Below, one piece after another: positions 56,323-64,000 of a DNA stretch of 64,000 nucleotides. The position numbers and the translations under genes were made by a program. Every line of letters begins with the position of its first letter. Positions within the stretch are counted from its first letter, which is position 1. The notes under the pieces are model-generated. The model made no database searches. It had not been told where the DNA came from and saw only the letters and a list, made by a program, of their open reading frames with translations. The stretch lies in NCBI RefSeq assembly GCF_011388215.1, contig NZ_CP049989.1:1984001-2048000 (forward strand). The letters are read 5' to 3'. This DNA is from Hydrogenophaga crocea (lineage in GTDB: Bacteria; Pseudomonadota; Gammaproteobacteria; Burkholderiales; Burkholderiaceae_C).

Positions 56323-56584
56323 GAAAAGCCCCTCTGCAAAGGATAGGTTGGATCGTTTTGGGTGGGCCGCTGGCCACCAGCAGTGCTGGGCCGGGCCCGG
56401 ATGCCCGGGGGTCGCAGGCCGCGGCCTGGATGGTCCGGCGTGCTTCGAACGATTAGACCCACGTGCCGCGGAGCGTGTCAACACGACATCTGACTCCGAG
56501 GCGCGTGGGCCACGCGAGCGGGGATTCTAGTCGCACCAGTGAACGGCCACCGGGGTGCTTCGCTACGGGCTTTCCATGAAGCGA

Positions 56585-57670
56585 CTAGATGCGCGAGGCG
56601 ATCGCGCGCCCGAGGTCGCTGGTGCCGGCCTGGCCACCCAGGTCGGGCGTGCGCGGCGCACCGCTGCCAGGCTCCAGCGCGGCTTCGATGGCGGCCAGCA
56701 CCGCGTCGTGGGCCGCGCGGTGGCCCAGAAAATCGAGCATGAGCGCACCGCACCAGATCTGGCCGATGGGGTTCGCGATGCCTTTGCCCGCGATGTCGGG
56801 CGCCGAGCCATGCACCGGCTCGAACAGCGAGGGATGGGTGCGGTCGGGGTTGAGGTTGGCGCTGGGCGCGATGCCGATGGTGCCGGTGCAGGCGGGGCCG
56901 AGGTCCGACAGGATGTCGCCGAACAGGTTGCTGCCCACCACCACATCGAAGAAGTCGGGCCGCTGCACGAAGTGCGCGGTGAGGATGTCGATGTGGAACT
57001 TGTCCACTTTCACATCCGGATACTGTTTGGCCATCTCGGCCACGCGCTCGTCCCAGTACGGCATGGTGATGGCAATGCCGTTGCTCTTGGTGGCGCTGGT
57101 GAGGTGTTTCTTGGGGCGCGAACGCGCGAGCTCGAAGGCGTGGCGCAGCACGCGGTCGACGCCGTGGCGCGACATCACGGTTTCCTGGATCACGATCTCG
57201 CGCTCGGTGCCGCCGAACATGCGCCCGCCCACGCTGCTGTACTCGCCCTCGGTGTTTTCGCGCACGATCACCATGTCGATCTCGCCGGGCGCGCGCGGCG
57301 AGCCGTCGCGGCGCACCACCGGCGCGGTCACGCCGGGCATGAGGCGCGCGGGGCGCAGGTTGATGTACTGGTCGAACTCGCGGCGGAACAGCAGCAGCGA
57401 ACCCCAGAGCGAGATGTGGTCGGGCACCTTGTCGGGCCAGCCCACGGCGCCGAAGTAGATCGCGTCGTGACCACCGATCTGGTCCTTCCAGTCGTCGGGC
57501 AGCATCTTGCCGTGCTTCTCGAAGTAGTCGCAGCTGCTGAAGTCGAAGTGGTCGAACTGCAGGTCGATGTTGAAACGCGAGGCCGCGGCTTCGAGCACGC
57601 GCAGGCCCTCGGGCATGACTTCGGTGCCGATGCCGTCGCCGGCGATGACGGCGATGCGGTGTTTGCTCAT
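56585..57670 (-). CDS. Tartrate/D-malate-type decarboxylating dehydrogenase
   Basis: NAD-dependent beta-decarboxylating dehydrogenase of 361 residues from the ATG at 57670. MSKHRIAVIAGDGIGTEVMPEG is the N-terminus; VRENTEGEYSSVGG and the metal-binding DVVVGSNLFGDILSDLGPA are family motifs, followed by PVHGSAPDIAGKGIANPIG. FDHFDFSSCDYFEKHG is closer to tartrate dehydrogenase (TtuC) than to isopropylmalate dehydrogenase. A divergent LysR gene shares the 106-bp promoter region and likely controls it. Confidence 0.9.
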   Translation of the reverse strand: MSKHRIAVIAGDGIGTEVMPEGLRVLEAAASRFNIDLQFDHFDFSSCDYFEKHGKMLPDDWKDQIGGHDAIYFGAVGWPDKVPDHISLWGSLLLFRREFDQYINLRPARLMPGVTAPVVRRDGSPRAPGEIDMVIVRENTEGEYSSVGGRMFGGTEREIVIQETVMSRHGVDRVLRHAFELARSRPKKHLTSATKSNGIAITMPYWDERVAEMAKQYPDVKVDKFHIDILTAHFVQRPDFFDVVVGSNLFGDILSDLGPACTGTIGIAPSANLNPDRTHPSLFEPVHGSAPDIAGKGIANPIGQIWCGALMLDFLGHRAAHDAVLAAIEAALEPGSGAPRTPDLGGQAGTSDLGRAIASRI

Positions 57671-57751
57671 GGGGGAGTCTCCTGGGGGTTGGGGCGCTGC
57701 GCGCCGACGGGATGCACGCAATGTATAGGATCCATTCGCAATAATTCCTGC

Positions 57752-57765
57752 ATTCATTGTTGAAT
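57752..57765. promoter_or_regulatory. Candidate LysR-type binding site
   Basis: ATTCA-TTGT-TGAAT is a dyad between the divergent dehydrogenase and lysR genes, 12 bp before the lysR ATG. A TATACA at 57722-57727 on the minus strand is a possible -10 for the dehydrogenase. Short and unproven. Confidence 0.35.
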
Positions 57766-57776
57766 TCGACGAACGA

Positions 57777-58757
57777 ATGGACCGCAGCGATCTCGAGATG
57801 GTCAACGCCGTGCGCCAGCAGGGCAGCCTGGCGCTCGCGGCCCAGGCGCTGGGGCTCACGCCCTCGGCCGTCACGCGCCGGCTGGCCGCGCTCGAGGCCT
57901 CGCTGGGCGTGCGCCTGTTCCAGCGCACCACGCGCCGTGTGAGCCCCACGGCCGAGGGCGAGACCCTGGCGCAGCGCGCGGCCGAGCTGCTGCGCGGTTT
58001 TGAGGCGCTGGAGGTCGAGCTGCGTGAACGCCAGGCCGAGCCCGCGGGCCCGATCCGGCTCGCCGCCACCTTCGGCTTCGGCCGCCGCTGGGTGGGCCCG
58101 GCACTCGCGCGCTTCCAGGCCCGGCACCCGGCGGTGTCCATCCAGCTCCAGCTCACCGAACGGCTGCCCGACCTCGCGGCCGAGGGGCTGGATGGCGCGA
58201 TCTGGCTCTGGGGCGCGCCCGACCAGCGCGCGGGCGAATGGGTGTCGCGCCGGCTCGCGCCCAACCGACGCGTGCTGGTGGCCGCGCCGGCCTACCTCGC
58301 GGTGCACGGCACGCCACAGTCGCCCGACGAGCTCGCCATGCACCACTGCCTGGTGGTGCGCGAGCACACCGACGCCCTGCCGCACCGGCAGGACCACTGG
58401 GCCCTGCAGCGCGAAGGCGAGAGCACGGTGCGGCGCGTGGCCGTGGCCGGCCCCATGACGAGCAATTCGGGCGAGCTGGTGCGCGACTGGTGCCTCGCGG
58501 GCCACGGCGTGATGCTGCGCAGCCTGTGGGACGTGGCGCCACTGATCGCCAGCGGCGCGCTCGTGCACCTGCTGCCCGAGTGGAGCCACCGCGACGCCGA
58601 CATCCACTGGCTCGCGCCCTGGCAGGCGCAATCGCCCAAGCGCATCCGCTTGCTGGTGGCCGCCCTGGCCGAGGCCTTCCGCGACGAACCCTGGCGGCCC
58701 GTGCCGGCGCCGCTCAGCGCGGCGCGCGCACGACCAGGCTCACGCCGAACGCGGTGA
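57777..58757 (+). CDS. LysR-family transcriptional regulator
   Basis: Regulator of 326 residues. Winged HTH at the N-terminus (LEMVNAVRQQGSLALAAQAL, TPSAVTRRLAALEASLGVRLF). The ligand domain has IRLAATFGFGRRWVGPAL and MARGWLAGHGVMLRS-like ending region GHGVMLRSLWDVAPLI. Divergent from the tartrate-type dehydrogenase gene, its likely target. The 3' end overlaps the convergent DMT-transporter gene by 44 bp, so the last part has coding in both directions. Confidence 0.9.
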   Translation: MDRSDLEMVNAVRQQGSLALAAQALGLTPSAVTRRLAALEASLGVRLFQRTTRRVSPTAEGETLAQRAAELLRGFEALEVELRERQAEPAGPIRLAATFGFGRRWVGPALARFQARHPAVSIQLQLTERLPDLAAEGLDGAIWLWGAPDQRAGEWVSRRLAPNRRVLVAAPAYLAVHGTPQSPDELAMHHCLVVREHTDALPHRQDHWALQREGESTVRRVAVAGPMTSNSGELVRDWCLAGHGVMLRSLWDVAPLIASGALVHLLPEWSHRDADIHWLAPWQAQSPKRIRLLVAALAEAFRDEPWRPVPAPLSAARARPGSRRTR

Positions 58758-59613
58758 GCGCGATGCCGGCCACGGTGAGCGCCGTGATCGGCTCGCGGAA
58801 CAGCAGCCAGGCCATGAGCGCGGTGCACGGCGGCACCAGGTACATGAGGCTGGCCACCGTGGCCGCCGCGCCCCGCTGGATCAGCAGGTACAGCAGCGAG
58901 CTGCCGCCGAGGGTGAGGCCCAGCACCGACCAGGCCATGGCGCCCATGAAGCCGGCCGTGAAGTGCATGGCTTCGGGTTCGAGCCAGGCCAGCGGCAGCG
59001 TGACGACGAAGGCCGCGATGAGCTGCGTGGTGTTGGCGGTGCGAACGTCGCAGGCCTGCACGAAGCGCTTCTGGTACAGCGTGCCCGCGGTGATGGCGAA
59101 CAGCGCGAACACCGCATACGCCAGGTTGTGCGCATTGGCCTGGTCGCCCGGCGAACCTTCGACGAGCTTGCGCCACACCACCAGCACCAGACCTGCGAAG
59201 CCCAACAAGAGCCCCAGCCATTGGCGACGTGAAACCTGCCCCTGGGCGCCGCCCATGGCGCTGAGCCAGATGGCGGTGAGCACGGGCTGCAGGCCGACGA
59301 TGAGCGACGACAGTCCCGAGCCCATGCCGGCCTTGACCGCGGCCCACACCCCCCCGAGGTAGCCCGCGTGCATGAGCACGCCCACCACCGACAGGTGCAG
59401 CCACTGCGCACGGCTGGCGGGCCACTTCACGCCGGCCCATGCGATCCAGGGCAGGAAGCACAGGATGGACAGCGCATAGCGCATGGCCAGGAAAGACAGC
59501 GGCGGTGAATGGGGCATGCCGTAGCGCGCCACGATGAAGCCCGTGCTCCAGATCAGCACGAACACCCAGGGCATGGCGCGCAGCCAGCCGTTGTCGGGGG
59601 CGGAAGCGTTCAA
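58714..59613 (-). CDS. EamA/DMT-superfamily exporter
   Basis: Inner-membrane drug/metabolite transporter of 299 residues with ten helices and two EamA repeats (AMPWVFVLIWSTGFIVARYG and FAITAGTLYQKRFVQACD to LLFREPITALTVAGIAL). TTG at 59613 is the only upstream start in frame (MNASAPDNGWLRA). It precedes, on the opposite orientation order, pgsA, and overlaps lysR at its end. Confidence 0.88.
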   Translation of the reverse strand: MNASAPDNGWLRAMPWVFVLIWSTGFIVARYGMPHSPPLSFLAMRYALSILCFLPWIAWAGVKWPASRAQWLHLSVVGVLMHAGYLGGVWAAVKAGMGSGLSSLIVGLQPVLTAIWLSAMGGAQGQVSRRQWLGLLLGFAGLVLVVWRKLVEGSPGDQANAHNLAYAVFALFAITAGTLYQKRFVQACDVRTANTTQLIAAFVVTLPLAWLEPEAMHFTAGFMGAMAWSVLGLTLGGSSLLYLLIQRGAAATVASLMYLVPPCTALMAWLLFREPITALTVAGIALTAFGVSLVVRAPR

Positions 59614-59632
59614 GCGAAAGGCCTCGGGCGCG

Positions 59633-60202
59633 TCAGCGCGAACGGGCGCGGATCTCGGGCAGCGCCTTCTGCAGGTAATAGACCATGGACCACACCGTGA
59701 GCACGGCCGAGATCCACAGCAGCCAGCCGCCCCACACGCGGGTGTCGATCAGGCCGAGCAGGCGGCCGTCGAACAGCAGGAAGGGAATGGCCACCATCTG
59801 CACCGTGGTCTTGACCTTGCCGATCATGTGCACGGCCACGCTCTTGGTGGCGCCGATGATGGCCATCCACTCGCGCAGCGAGGAAATGGCGATCTCGCGG
59901 CCGATGATGATGAGGGCGGCGAACACGTCGGCGCGGTCCATGTGCACCAGCACCAGCAGGCTCGCGCACACCAGGAACTTGTCGGCCACCGGGTCGAGGA
60001 AGGCGCCGAAAGCCGAGGTCTGGTTGAGCTTGCGCGCAAGGTAGCCATCGGCCCAGTCGGTGAGCGCGAAGACGATGAACATCGCCGTGGCCACGAGGTT
60101 CTGCTCGGCGCGGCTCAGGCCATCGAGATAGAACACCCCCACGATGAGCGGAATGGCCACGATGCGGGCCCAGGTCAGCAGGGTGGGGAGGTTGAAGAAC
60201 AT
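59633..60202 (-). CDS. pgsA: CDP-diacylglycerol-glycerol-3-phosphate 3-phosphatidyltransferase
   Basis: First committed step of phosphatidylglycerol synthesis at the inner membrane. 189 residues. The CDP-alcohol motif D-G-x2-A-R-x8-G-x3-D-x3-D is fully present in DWADGYLARKLNQTSAFGAF and LDPVADK. Four hydrophobic helices. It is downstream of uvrC by 18 bp on the same strand, a conserved pairing. Confidence 0.95.
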   Translation of the reverse strand: MFFNLPTLLTWARIVAIPLIVGVFYLDGLSRAEQNLVATAMFIVFALTDWADGYLARKLNQTSAFGAFLDPVADKFLVCASLLVLVHMDRADVFAALIIIGREIAISSLREWMAIIGATKSVAVHMIGKVKTTVQMVAIPFLLFDGRLLGLIDTRVWGGWLLWISAVLTVWSMVYYLQKALPEIRARSR

Positions 60203-60220
60203 GGGGCGATTATGGGGGGC

Positions 60221-62278
60221 TCAATGCAGCGCCCGGTAAATGGCTTCGGCCAGCTCCAGCGAAATGCCTTCGACCGTCGCCAGGTCTTCCACGCTCGCCG
60301 CGCCCACGCCACGCACGCCGCCGAAGCGCTGCAGCAGCCGCGCGCGCTTCTTCGGGCCCACGCCGGGGATGTCTTCGAGCTGGCTGCCGCCGGTGCGCAC
60401 CTTGGCGCGCTGCGCGCGCATGCCGGTGATGGCGAAGCGGTGCGCCTCGTCGCGGATCTGCGCCACCAGCATGAGCGCGGCCGAGTCGTGGCCCAGGTAG
60501 ACCTTGGCGCGGCCGTCGGCGAACACCAGTTCTTCGAGACCCACCTTGCGGCCCTCGCCTTTTTCCACGCCCACGATGCAGGCCAGGTCGAGCCCGAGCT
60601 GCGTGAACACCTCGCGCGCCACCCCCACCTGGCCCTTGCCGCCATCGATCAGCACGATGTCGGGCATGCGCGGGCCCGTGGCGGGCAGGTCCTTTTCGGT
60701 GGCAGACACGGCCTCGGCTTCGGCCTCGGGCTCGCCCTCGACCGACACCGCGGTGCCGGCCGGCAGCGCCGCACCGTCCTGCTCGGCCTTGAGCGCCTCG
60801 GCGATGCGGCCGTAGCGGCGCGTGAGCACCTGGCGCATGGCCGCGTAGTCGTCGCCGGGCGTGATGCCCTCGATCTTGTAGCGCCGGTACTGGCTGTTCT
60901 GCAGCTTGTGGCCTTCGAACACCACGCACGAAGCCTGGGTGGATTCGCCCGCCGTGTGCGAGATGTCGAAGCATTCGATGCGCAGCGCCTCGAGCTCGTC
61001 GTCGGGCAGCTGCAGCGCCTCGGCCAGCGCGCGCGTGCGCGCCTGCTGGCTGCCCTCTTCGGCCAGCAGGCGCGCGAGTGCGATGCCCGCGTTCTTCTGC
61101 GCCATCTCGAGCCACAGGCGGCGGTGCTCGCGCGGGTTGTGCACCGCGTGCACCTTCTGGCCGGTCTGCGCGGTGAGCGCGTCCAGCAGCGCCTTGCCCA
61201 CGGCGTGGCTGGTCACGAGCACCGGCGGCATGGGCGCGCCGATGTAGTGCTGGGCGATGAAGGCCTCGAGCACGCGCAGTGCGGTGCGCTCGGCCGGATC
61301 GGTGGCGGCGGCCTCGGTGGCGCTCGCGCCTTCGGCCATCAGCTCCTCGATCGCGCTCGCGTCGTCCACGTGCGCGGGAAAGTACGGCCGGTCGCCCAGG
61401 TGGCGGCCGCCGCGCACCATGGCCAGGTTCACGCAGGCGCGCCCGCCCTGCACCTTCACGGCCAGGATGTCCACGTCCTGGTCGGTGCCGGTCTCCATGG
61501 TCTGCTGGTGCAGCACGCGCGACAACGCGGTCATCTGGTTGCGGATCTCGGCCGCCTGCTCGAATTCGAGCTTGTCGGCGTGTTCCAGCATGCGCGACTC
61601 CAGCGTCTGCAGCACGGCCTGGGTTTCGCCGCGCAGGAAGCGCTCGGCGTTGGCCACGTCGGCGAGGTACTCGGCCTGGTGGATCAGATCGGCGCAGGGG
61701 CCGCTGCAGCGCTTGATCTGGTAGAGCAGGCAGGGCCGCGTGCGGTTGGCGAACACCGTGTCTTCGCAGGTGCGCAGCTTGAAGACCTTCTGCAGCAGCT
61801 GGATCGATTCCTTCACCGCCCAGGCGCTGGGGTAAGGGCCGTAGTAGCTGTGGCGCTTGTCCACCGCGCCGCGGTAGTAGGCCATGCGCGGGAACAGCGT
61901 GGACGCGCTGGTGGTGCGCCCGGCCGACTTCGCCGCGTCGCGCGTGCCGGTGATCTTGAGGTAGGGGTAGCTCTTGTCGTCGCGGAACAGGATGTTGAAC
62001 CGCGGGTTGAGCGTCTTGATGAGGTTGTTCTCGAGCAGCAGGGCCTCGGCCTCGCTGCGCACCACCGTGGTTTCGAGCCGCACGATGCGGCTCACCATGT
62101 GGCCGATGCGCGTGCCGTCGTGGTTCTTCTGGAAGTAGCTCGACACGCGCTTCTTGAGGTTGCGCGCCTTGCCCACGTAGAGCAGCTGGCCCTGCGCATC
62201 GAAGTAGCGGTAAACCCCGGGCAGCGCGGGCAGCGCGGCCACTTCATTCAGCAGTTGTTCGGAATGCGCCTCGGACAT
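60221..62278 (-). CDS. uvrC: Excinuclease ABC subunit C
   Basis: Nuclease that makes both incisions in nucleotide excision repair. 685 residues. N-terminal GIY-YIG domain ([36 protein letters not shown]), UVR motif ([20 protein letters not shown]), RNase-H-like domain ([38 protein letters not shown]) and a C-terminal HhH pair ([20 protein letters not shown]). It has an acidic insert before DLPATGPR. Divergent from earP and followed by pgsA. Confidence 0.96.
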   Translation of the reverse strand: MSEAHSEQLLNEVAALPALPGVYRYFDAQGQLLYVGKARNLKKRVSSYFQKNHDGTRIGHMVSRIVRLETTVVRSEAEALLLENNLIKTLNPRFNILFRDDKSYPYLKITGTRDAAKSAGRTTSASTLFPRMAYYRGAVDKRHSYYGPYPSAWAVKESIQLLQKVFKLRTCEDTVFANRTRPCLLYQIKRCSGPCADLIHQAEYLADVANAERFLRGETQAVLQTLESRMLEHADKLEFEQAAEIRNQMTALSRVLHQQTMETGTDQDVDILAVKVQGGRACVNLAMVRGGRHLGDRPYFPAHVDDASAIEELMAEGASATEAAATDPAERTALRVLEAFIAQHYIGAPMPPVLVTSHAVGKALLDALTAQTGQKVHAVHNPREHRRLWLEMAQKNAGIALARLLAEEGSQQARTRALAEALQLPDDELEALRIECFDISHTAGESTQASCVVFEGHKLQNSQYRRYKIEGITPGDDYAAMRQVLTRRYGRIAEALKAEQDGAALPAGTAVSVEGEPEAEAEAVSATEKDLPATGPRMPDIVLIDGGKGQVGVAREVFTQLGLDLACIVGVEKGEGRKVGLEELVFADGRAKVYLGHDSAALMLVAQIRDEAHRFAITGMRAQRAKVRTGGSQLEDIPGVGPKKRARLLQRFGGVRGVGAASVEDLATVEGISLELAEAIYRALH

Positions 62279-62328
62279 GGCGCGTATTGTGGCCTCGGCC
62301 CGGCGCGCGGCTGGTGCAAGATCGCGCC

Positions 62329-63366
62329 ATGCCGAGCACCGCCCCCTGGGACCTCTTCTGCCGCGTCATCGACAACTACGGCGACGCCGGCGTGTGCTGG
62401 CGCCTGGCCGCGCAGCTCGCGTCGCGCGGCACGCCCGTGAGGCTGTGGATCGACGACCCCGCGCCGCTGGCCTGGATGGCGCCGCAGGGCGCGCCCGGCG
62501 TGACCGTGCTGCCCTGGCGCGAGCCCTTCGATGCGCAGGGCCACACGCCCGGCGCGGTGTGGATCGAGGCCTTCGGCTGCGAACTGCCCGAGGCCTTCGT
62601 GGCCGCGCGCCAGGCGGACCCGGTGTGGCTCAACCTCGAGTACCTCAGCGCCGAGGGCTTCGTCGAACGCCAGCACGGCCTGCCTTCGCCCGTGATGAGC
62701 GGGCCGGGCCGCGGCCTCACCAAGTGGTTCTATTACCCCGGCTTCACCGCGCGCACCGGCGGCCTGCTGCGCGAGGACGACCTGGCCGCGCGCCAGGCCG
62801 CCTTCGACCCCGCGGCCTGGCGCGCCGCGCAGGGCCTGCCCGCGGCGCCCGGTGCGCGCTGGATCACCCTGTTCTGCTACGAGCCGGCGGCCCTGCCCGG
62901 CCTGATGGCCAGTGCCGACGCCCACTGGCTGGTAACCGCGGGCCGCGCCACCGCCGCGAGCGCCGGCCTGCCGCTGGCGCCGGGCGCGCAGCGCCACGCC
63001 CTGCCCCACCTCGATCAGCGCGGCTTCGACGAACTGCTGTGGGCCAGCGACCTGAACTTCGTGCGCGGCGAGGATTCGCTGGTGCGCGCGCTCTGGGCCG
63101 GCAAGCCCTTCGTGTGGCAGATCTACCCGCAGCACGACGACGCCCACCACGCCAAGCTCGAGGCGTTCCTCGACTGGCTCGACGCCCCGGCCGACCTGCG
63201 CGAATGGCACCGCCGCTGGAACGGCATGGACGCCCGGCCCGCGGCCTGGCCCGGCTGGCGCGCCGTGGAGGCCTGGGGCGAAGCGGTGCGCGCGGCGCGC
63301 GAGCGTCTGTGGGCCCGCGACGACCTGGCCACCCAGCTCGCCGGCTTCGTGGCCACAAAGGGCTAA
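62329..63366 (+). CDS. earP: EF-P arginine rhamnosyltransferase
   Basis: Glycosyltransferase of 345 residues that moves rhamnose from dTDP-rhamnose to Arg32 of elongation factor [22 protein letters not shown] is the conserved N-terminus, and [23 protein letters not shown] the sugar-nucleotide-binding region near the C-terminus. ATG at 62329 is preferred to 62287. The efp gene lies 86 bp downstream and carries Arg32, so the pair is consistent. Confidence 0.95.
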   Translation: MPSTAPWDLFCRVIDNYGDAGVCWRLAAQLASRGTPVRLWIDDPAPLAWMAPQGAPGVTVLPWREPFDAQGHTPGAVWIEAFGCELPEAFVAARQADPVWLNLEYLSAEGFVERQHGLPSPVMSGPGRGLTKWFYYPGFTARTGGLLREDDLAARQAAFDPAAWRAAQGLPAAPGARWITLFCYEPAALPGLMASADAHWLVTAGRATAASAGLPLAPGAQRHALPHLDQRGFDELLWASDLNFVRGEDSLVRALWAGKPFVWQIYPQHDDAHHAKLEAFLDWLDAPADLREWHRRWNGMDARPAAWPGWRAVEAWGEAVRAARERLWARDDLATQLAGFVATKG

Positions 63367-63452
63367 AATCGCGGGCTTTGCGACAACCGGCCGGGCGCCA
63401 GACCCTGGCCCCCTCCGTGCCCGGCCCTCGGGCGCCCCAACCGGAACCCCCT

Positions 63453-64000
63453 ATGAAAATCGCCCAAGAAATCCGCGCCGGCAACGTGATCATGCACGGC
63501 AAGGACCCGATGATCGTCCTGCGCACCGAGTACGCCCGTGGCGGCCGTGGCGCGGCCACCGTGCGCATGAAGCTCAAGGGCCTGCTCGGCAACATCGGCA
63601 CCGAAGTCGTCTTCAAGGCCGACGACAAGATGGACCAGATCATCCTGGAACACAAGGAGTGCACCTACTCCTACTTCGCCGACCCCATGTACGTGTTCAT
63701 GGACGCCGACTTCAACCAGTACGAGGTGGAAGCCGAGAACATGGGCGACGCCCTGAACTACCTCGAAGACGGCATGGCCGTCGAGGTGGTGTTCTACGAA
63801 GGCAAGGCCATCTCGGTCGAGCTGCCCACCAGCCTGGTGCGCGAAATCACCTGGACCGAACCCGCCGTCAAGGGCGACACCTCGGGCAAGGTGCTCAAGC
63901 CCGCCAAGATCGCCACCGGCTTCGAAGTGGCCGTGCCGCTGTTCGTCGACCAGGGCGACCGCATCGAAATCGACACCCGCACCGGCGAATACCGCAAGCG
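63453..64000 (+). CDS. efp: Elongation factor P, partial at window edge
   Basis: Translation factor that relieves stalling at polyproline. 182 residues are in the window, about two short of the usual length, so only the very end is cut off. [20 protein letters not shown] opens domain I. The modified loop [12 protein letters not shown] has Arg at position 32 instead of the Lys34 used by EpmA-type EF-P, which fits the EarP gene directly upstream. Domain III ends near [16 protein letters not shown]. Confidence 0.97.
   Translation, partial: MKIAQEIRAGNVIMHGKDPMIVLRTEYARGGRGAATVRMKLKGLLGNIGTEVVFKADDKMDQIILEHKECTYSYFADPMYVFMDADFNQYEVEAENMGDALNYLEDGMAVEVVFYEGKAISVELPTSLVREITWTEPAVKGDTSGKVLKPAKIATGFEVAVPLFVDQGDRIEIDTRTGEYRK

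Noticed and set aside
59534..62440. Very long plus-strand open frame opposite pgsA and uvrC
   Set aside because: High-GC shadow frame rich in Arg, His, Ala and Gly with no domain; the opposite strand has complete, recognisable pgsA and uvrC.

Overview
The window is a gene-dense, very high-GC bacterial chromosome segment with no insertion sequences, integrases, phage genes or CRISPR arrays. Gene content points to a betaproteobacterium of the order Burkholderiales, most likely family Comamonadaceae. Evidence for this is an EarP/EF-P pair with Arg32, a paired DUF4212/VC_2705-type sodium symporter, a DUF485-ActP pair, Fur-box-controlled TonB-ExbB-ExbD, and TRAP and MHS transporters. Nothing seen fixes the genus.

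Layout. (1) 1-9.5 kb, carboxylate uptake and gluconeogenesis: a left-truncated sodium:solute symporter with its DUF4212 partner, an MHS-family MFS transporter, PEP synthase (ppsA) divergent from its regulator ppsR, and a DUF485-actP pair. Two arrays of GTCAG direct repeats with exact 11-bp spacing lie at 3905-3942 and 7339-7409. Each sits upstream of a transporter gene and together they bracket ppsA/ppsR. (2) 9.5-12 kb, peroxide defence: ahpC and ahpF. (3) 12-33 kb, an iron/metal block: a TonB-dependent siderophore receptor; a Fur-box-preceded operon PepSY-DUF2271-DUF4198-ApbE-flavoreductase; macA-macB-nodT efflux with a divergent two-component system; a zinc/manganese-type ABC operon with DUF6162 and two substrate-binding proteins; and divergent tonB-exbB-exbD. 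Four Fur-like boxes were found. (4) 33-43 kb, mixed housekeeping: a GlcG-like protein, a Bax-inhibitor-1-like protein, a lipoprotein, rlmD, an exonuclease, nlpD-pcm-surE, a quinone oxidoreductase, and a hydrolase-MFS-aldolase run. (5) 43.9-52.3 kb, a catabolic module: a four-gene molybdenum-hydroxylase operon (CoxG-, CoxM-, CoxS- and CoxL-like) divergent from a TetR regulator and a TRAP transporter, with a double operator between them. (6) 52.4-64 kb: an outer-membrane barrel protein, a DUF1275 protein, tRNA-His, ppiD, tRNA-Val, hupB, a tartrate-dehydrogenase-type gene with divergent LysR, a DMT exporter, pgsA, uvrC, earP and the start of efp.

How parts fit. The best candidate for an under-described system is the 14.3-18.9 kb operon. 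Its DUF2271 protein carries a DGLSGAT motif matching the covalent FMN attachment site used by ApbE, and ApbE is encoded two genes downstream. With a PepSY membrane protein, a membrane-anchored NADPH flavoreductase and a Fur box over a TATAAT promoter, this reads as a transmembrane electron route to a flavinylated periplasmic protein, plausibly for reductive iron release. The convergent siderophore receptor and nearby TonB-ExbBD would supply the substrate. The second strong signal is the pair of 11-bp-phased GTCAG arrays, which look like binding sites of one oligomerising activator. All functions are inferred from sequence reading; no database search was run.
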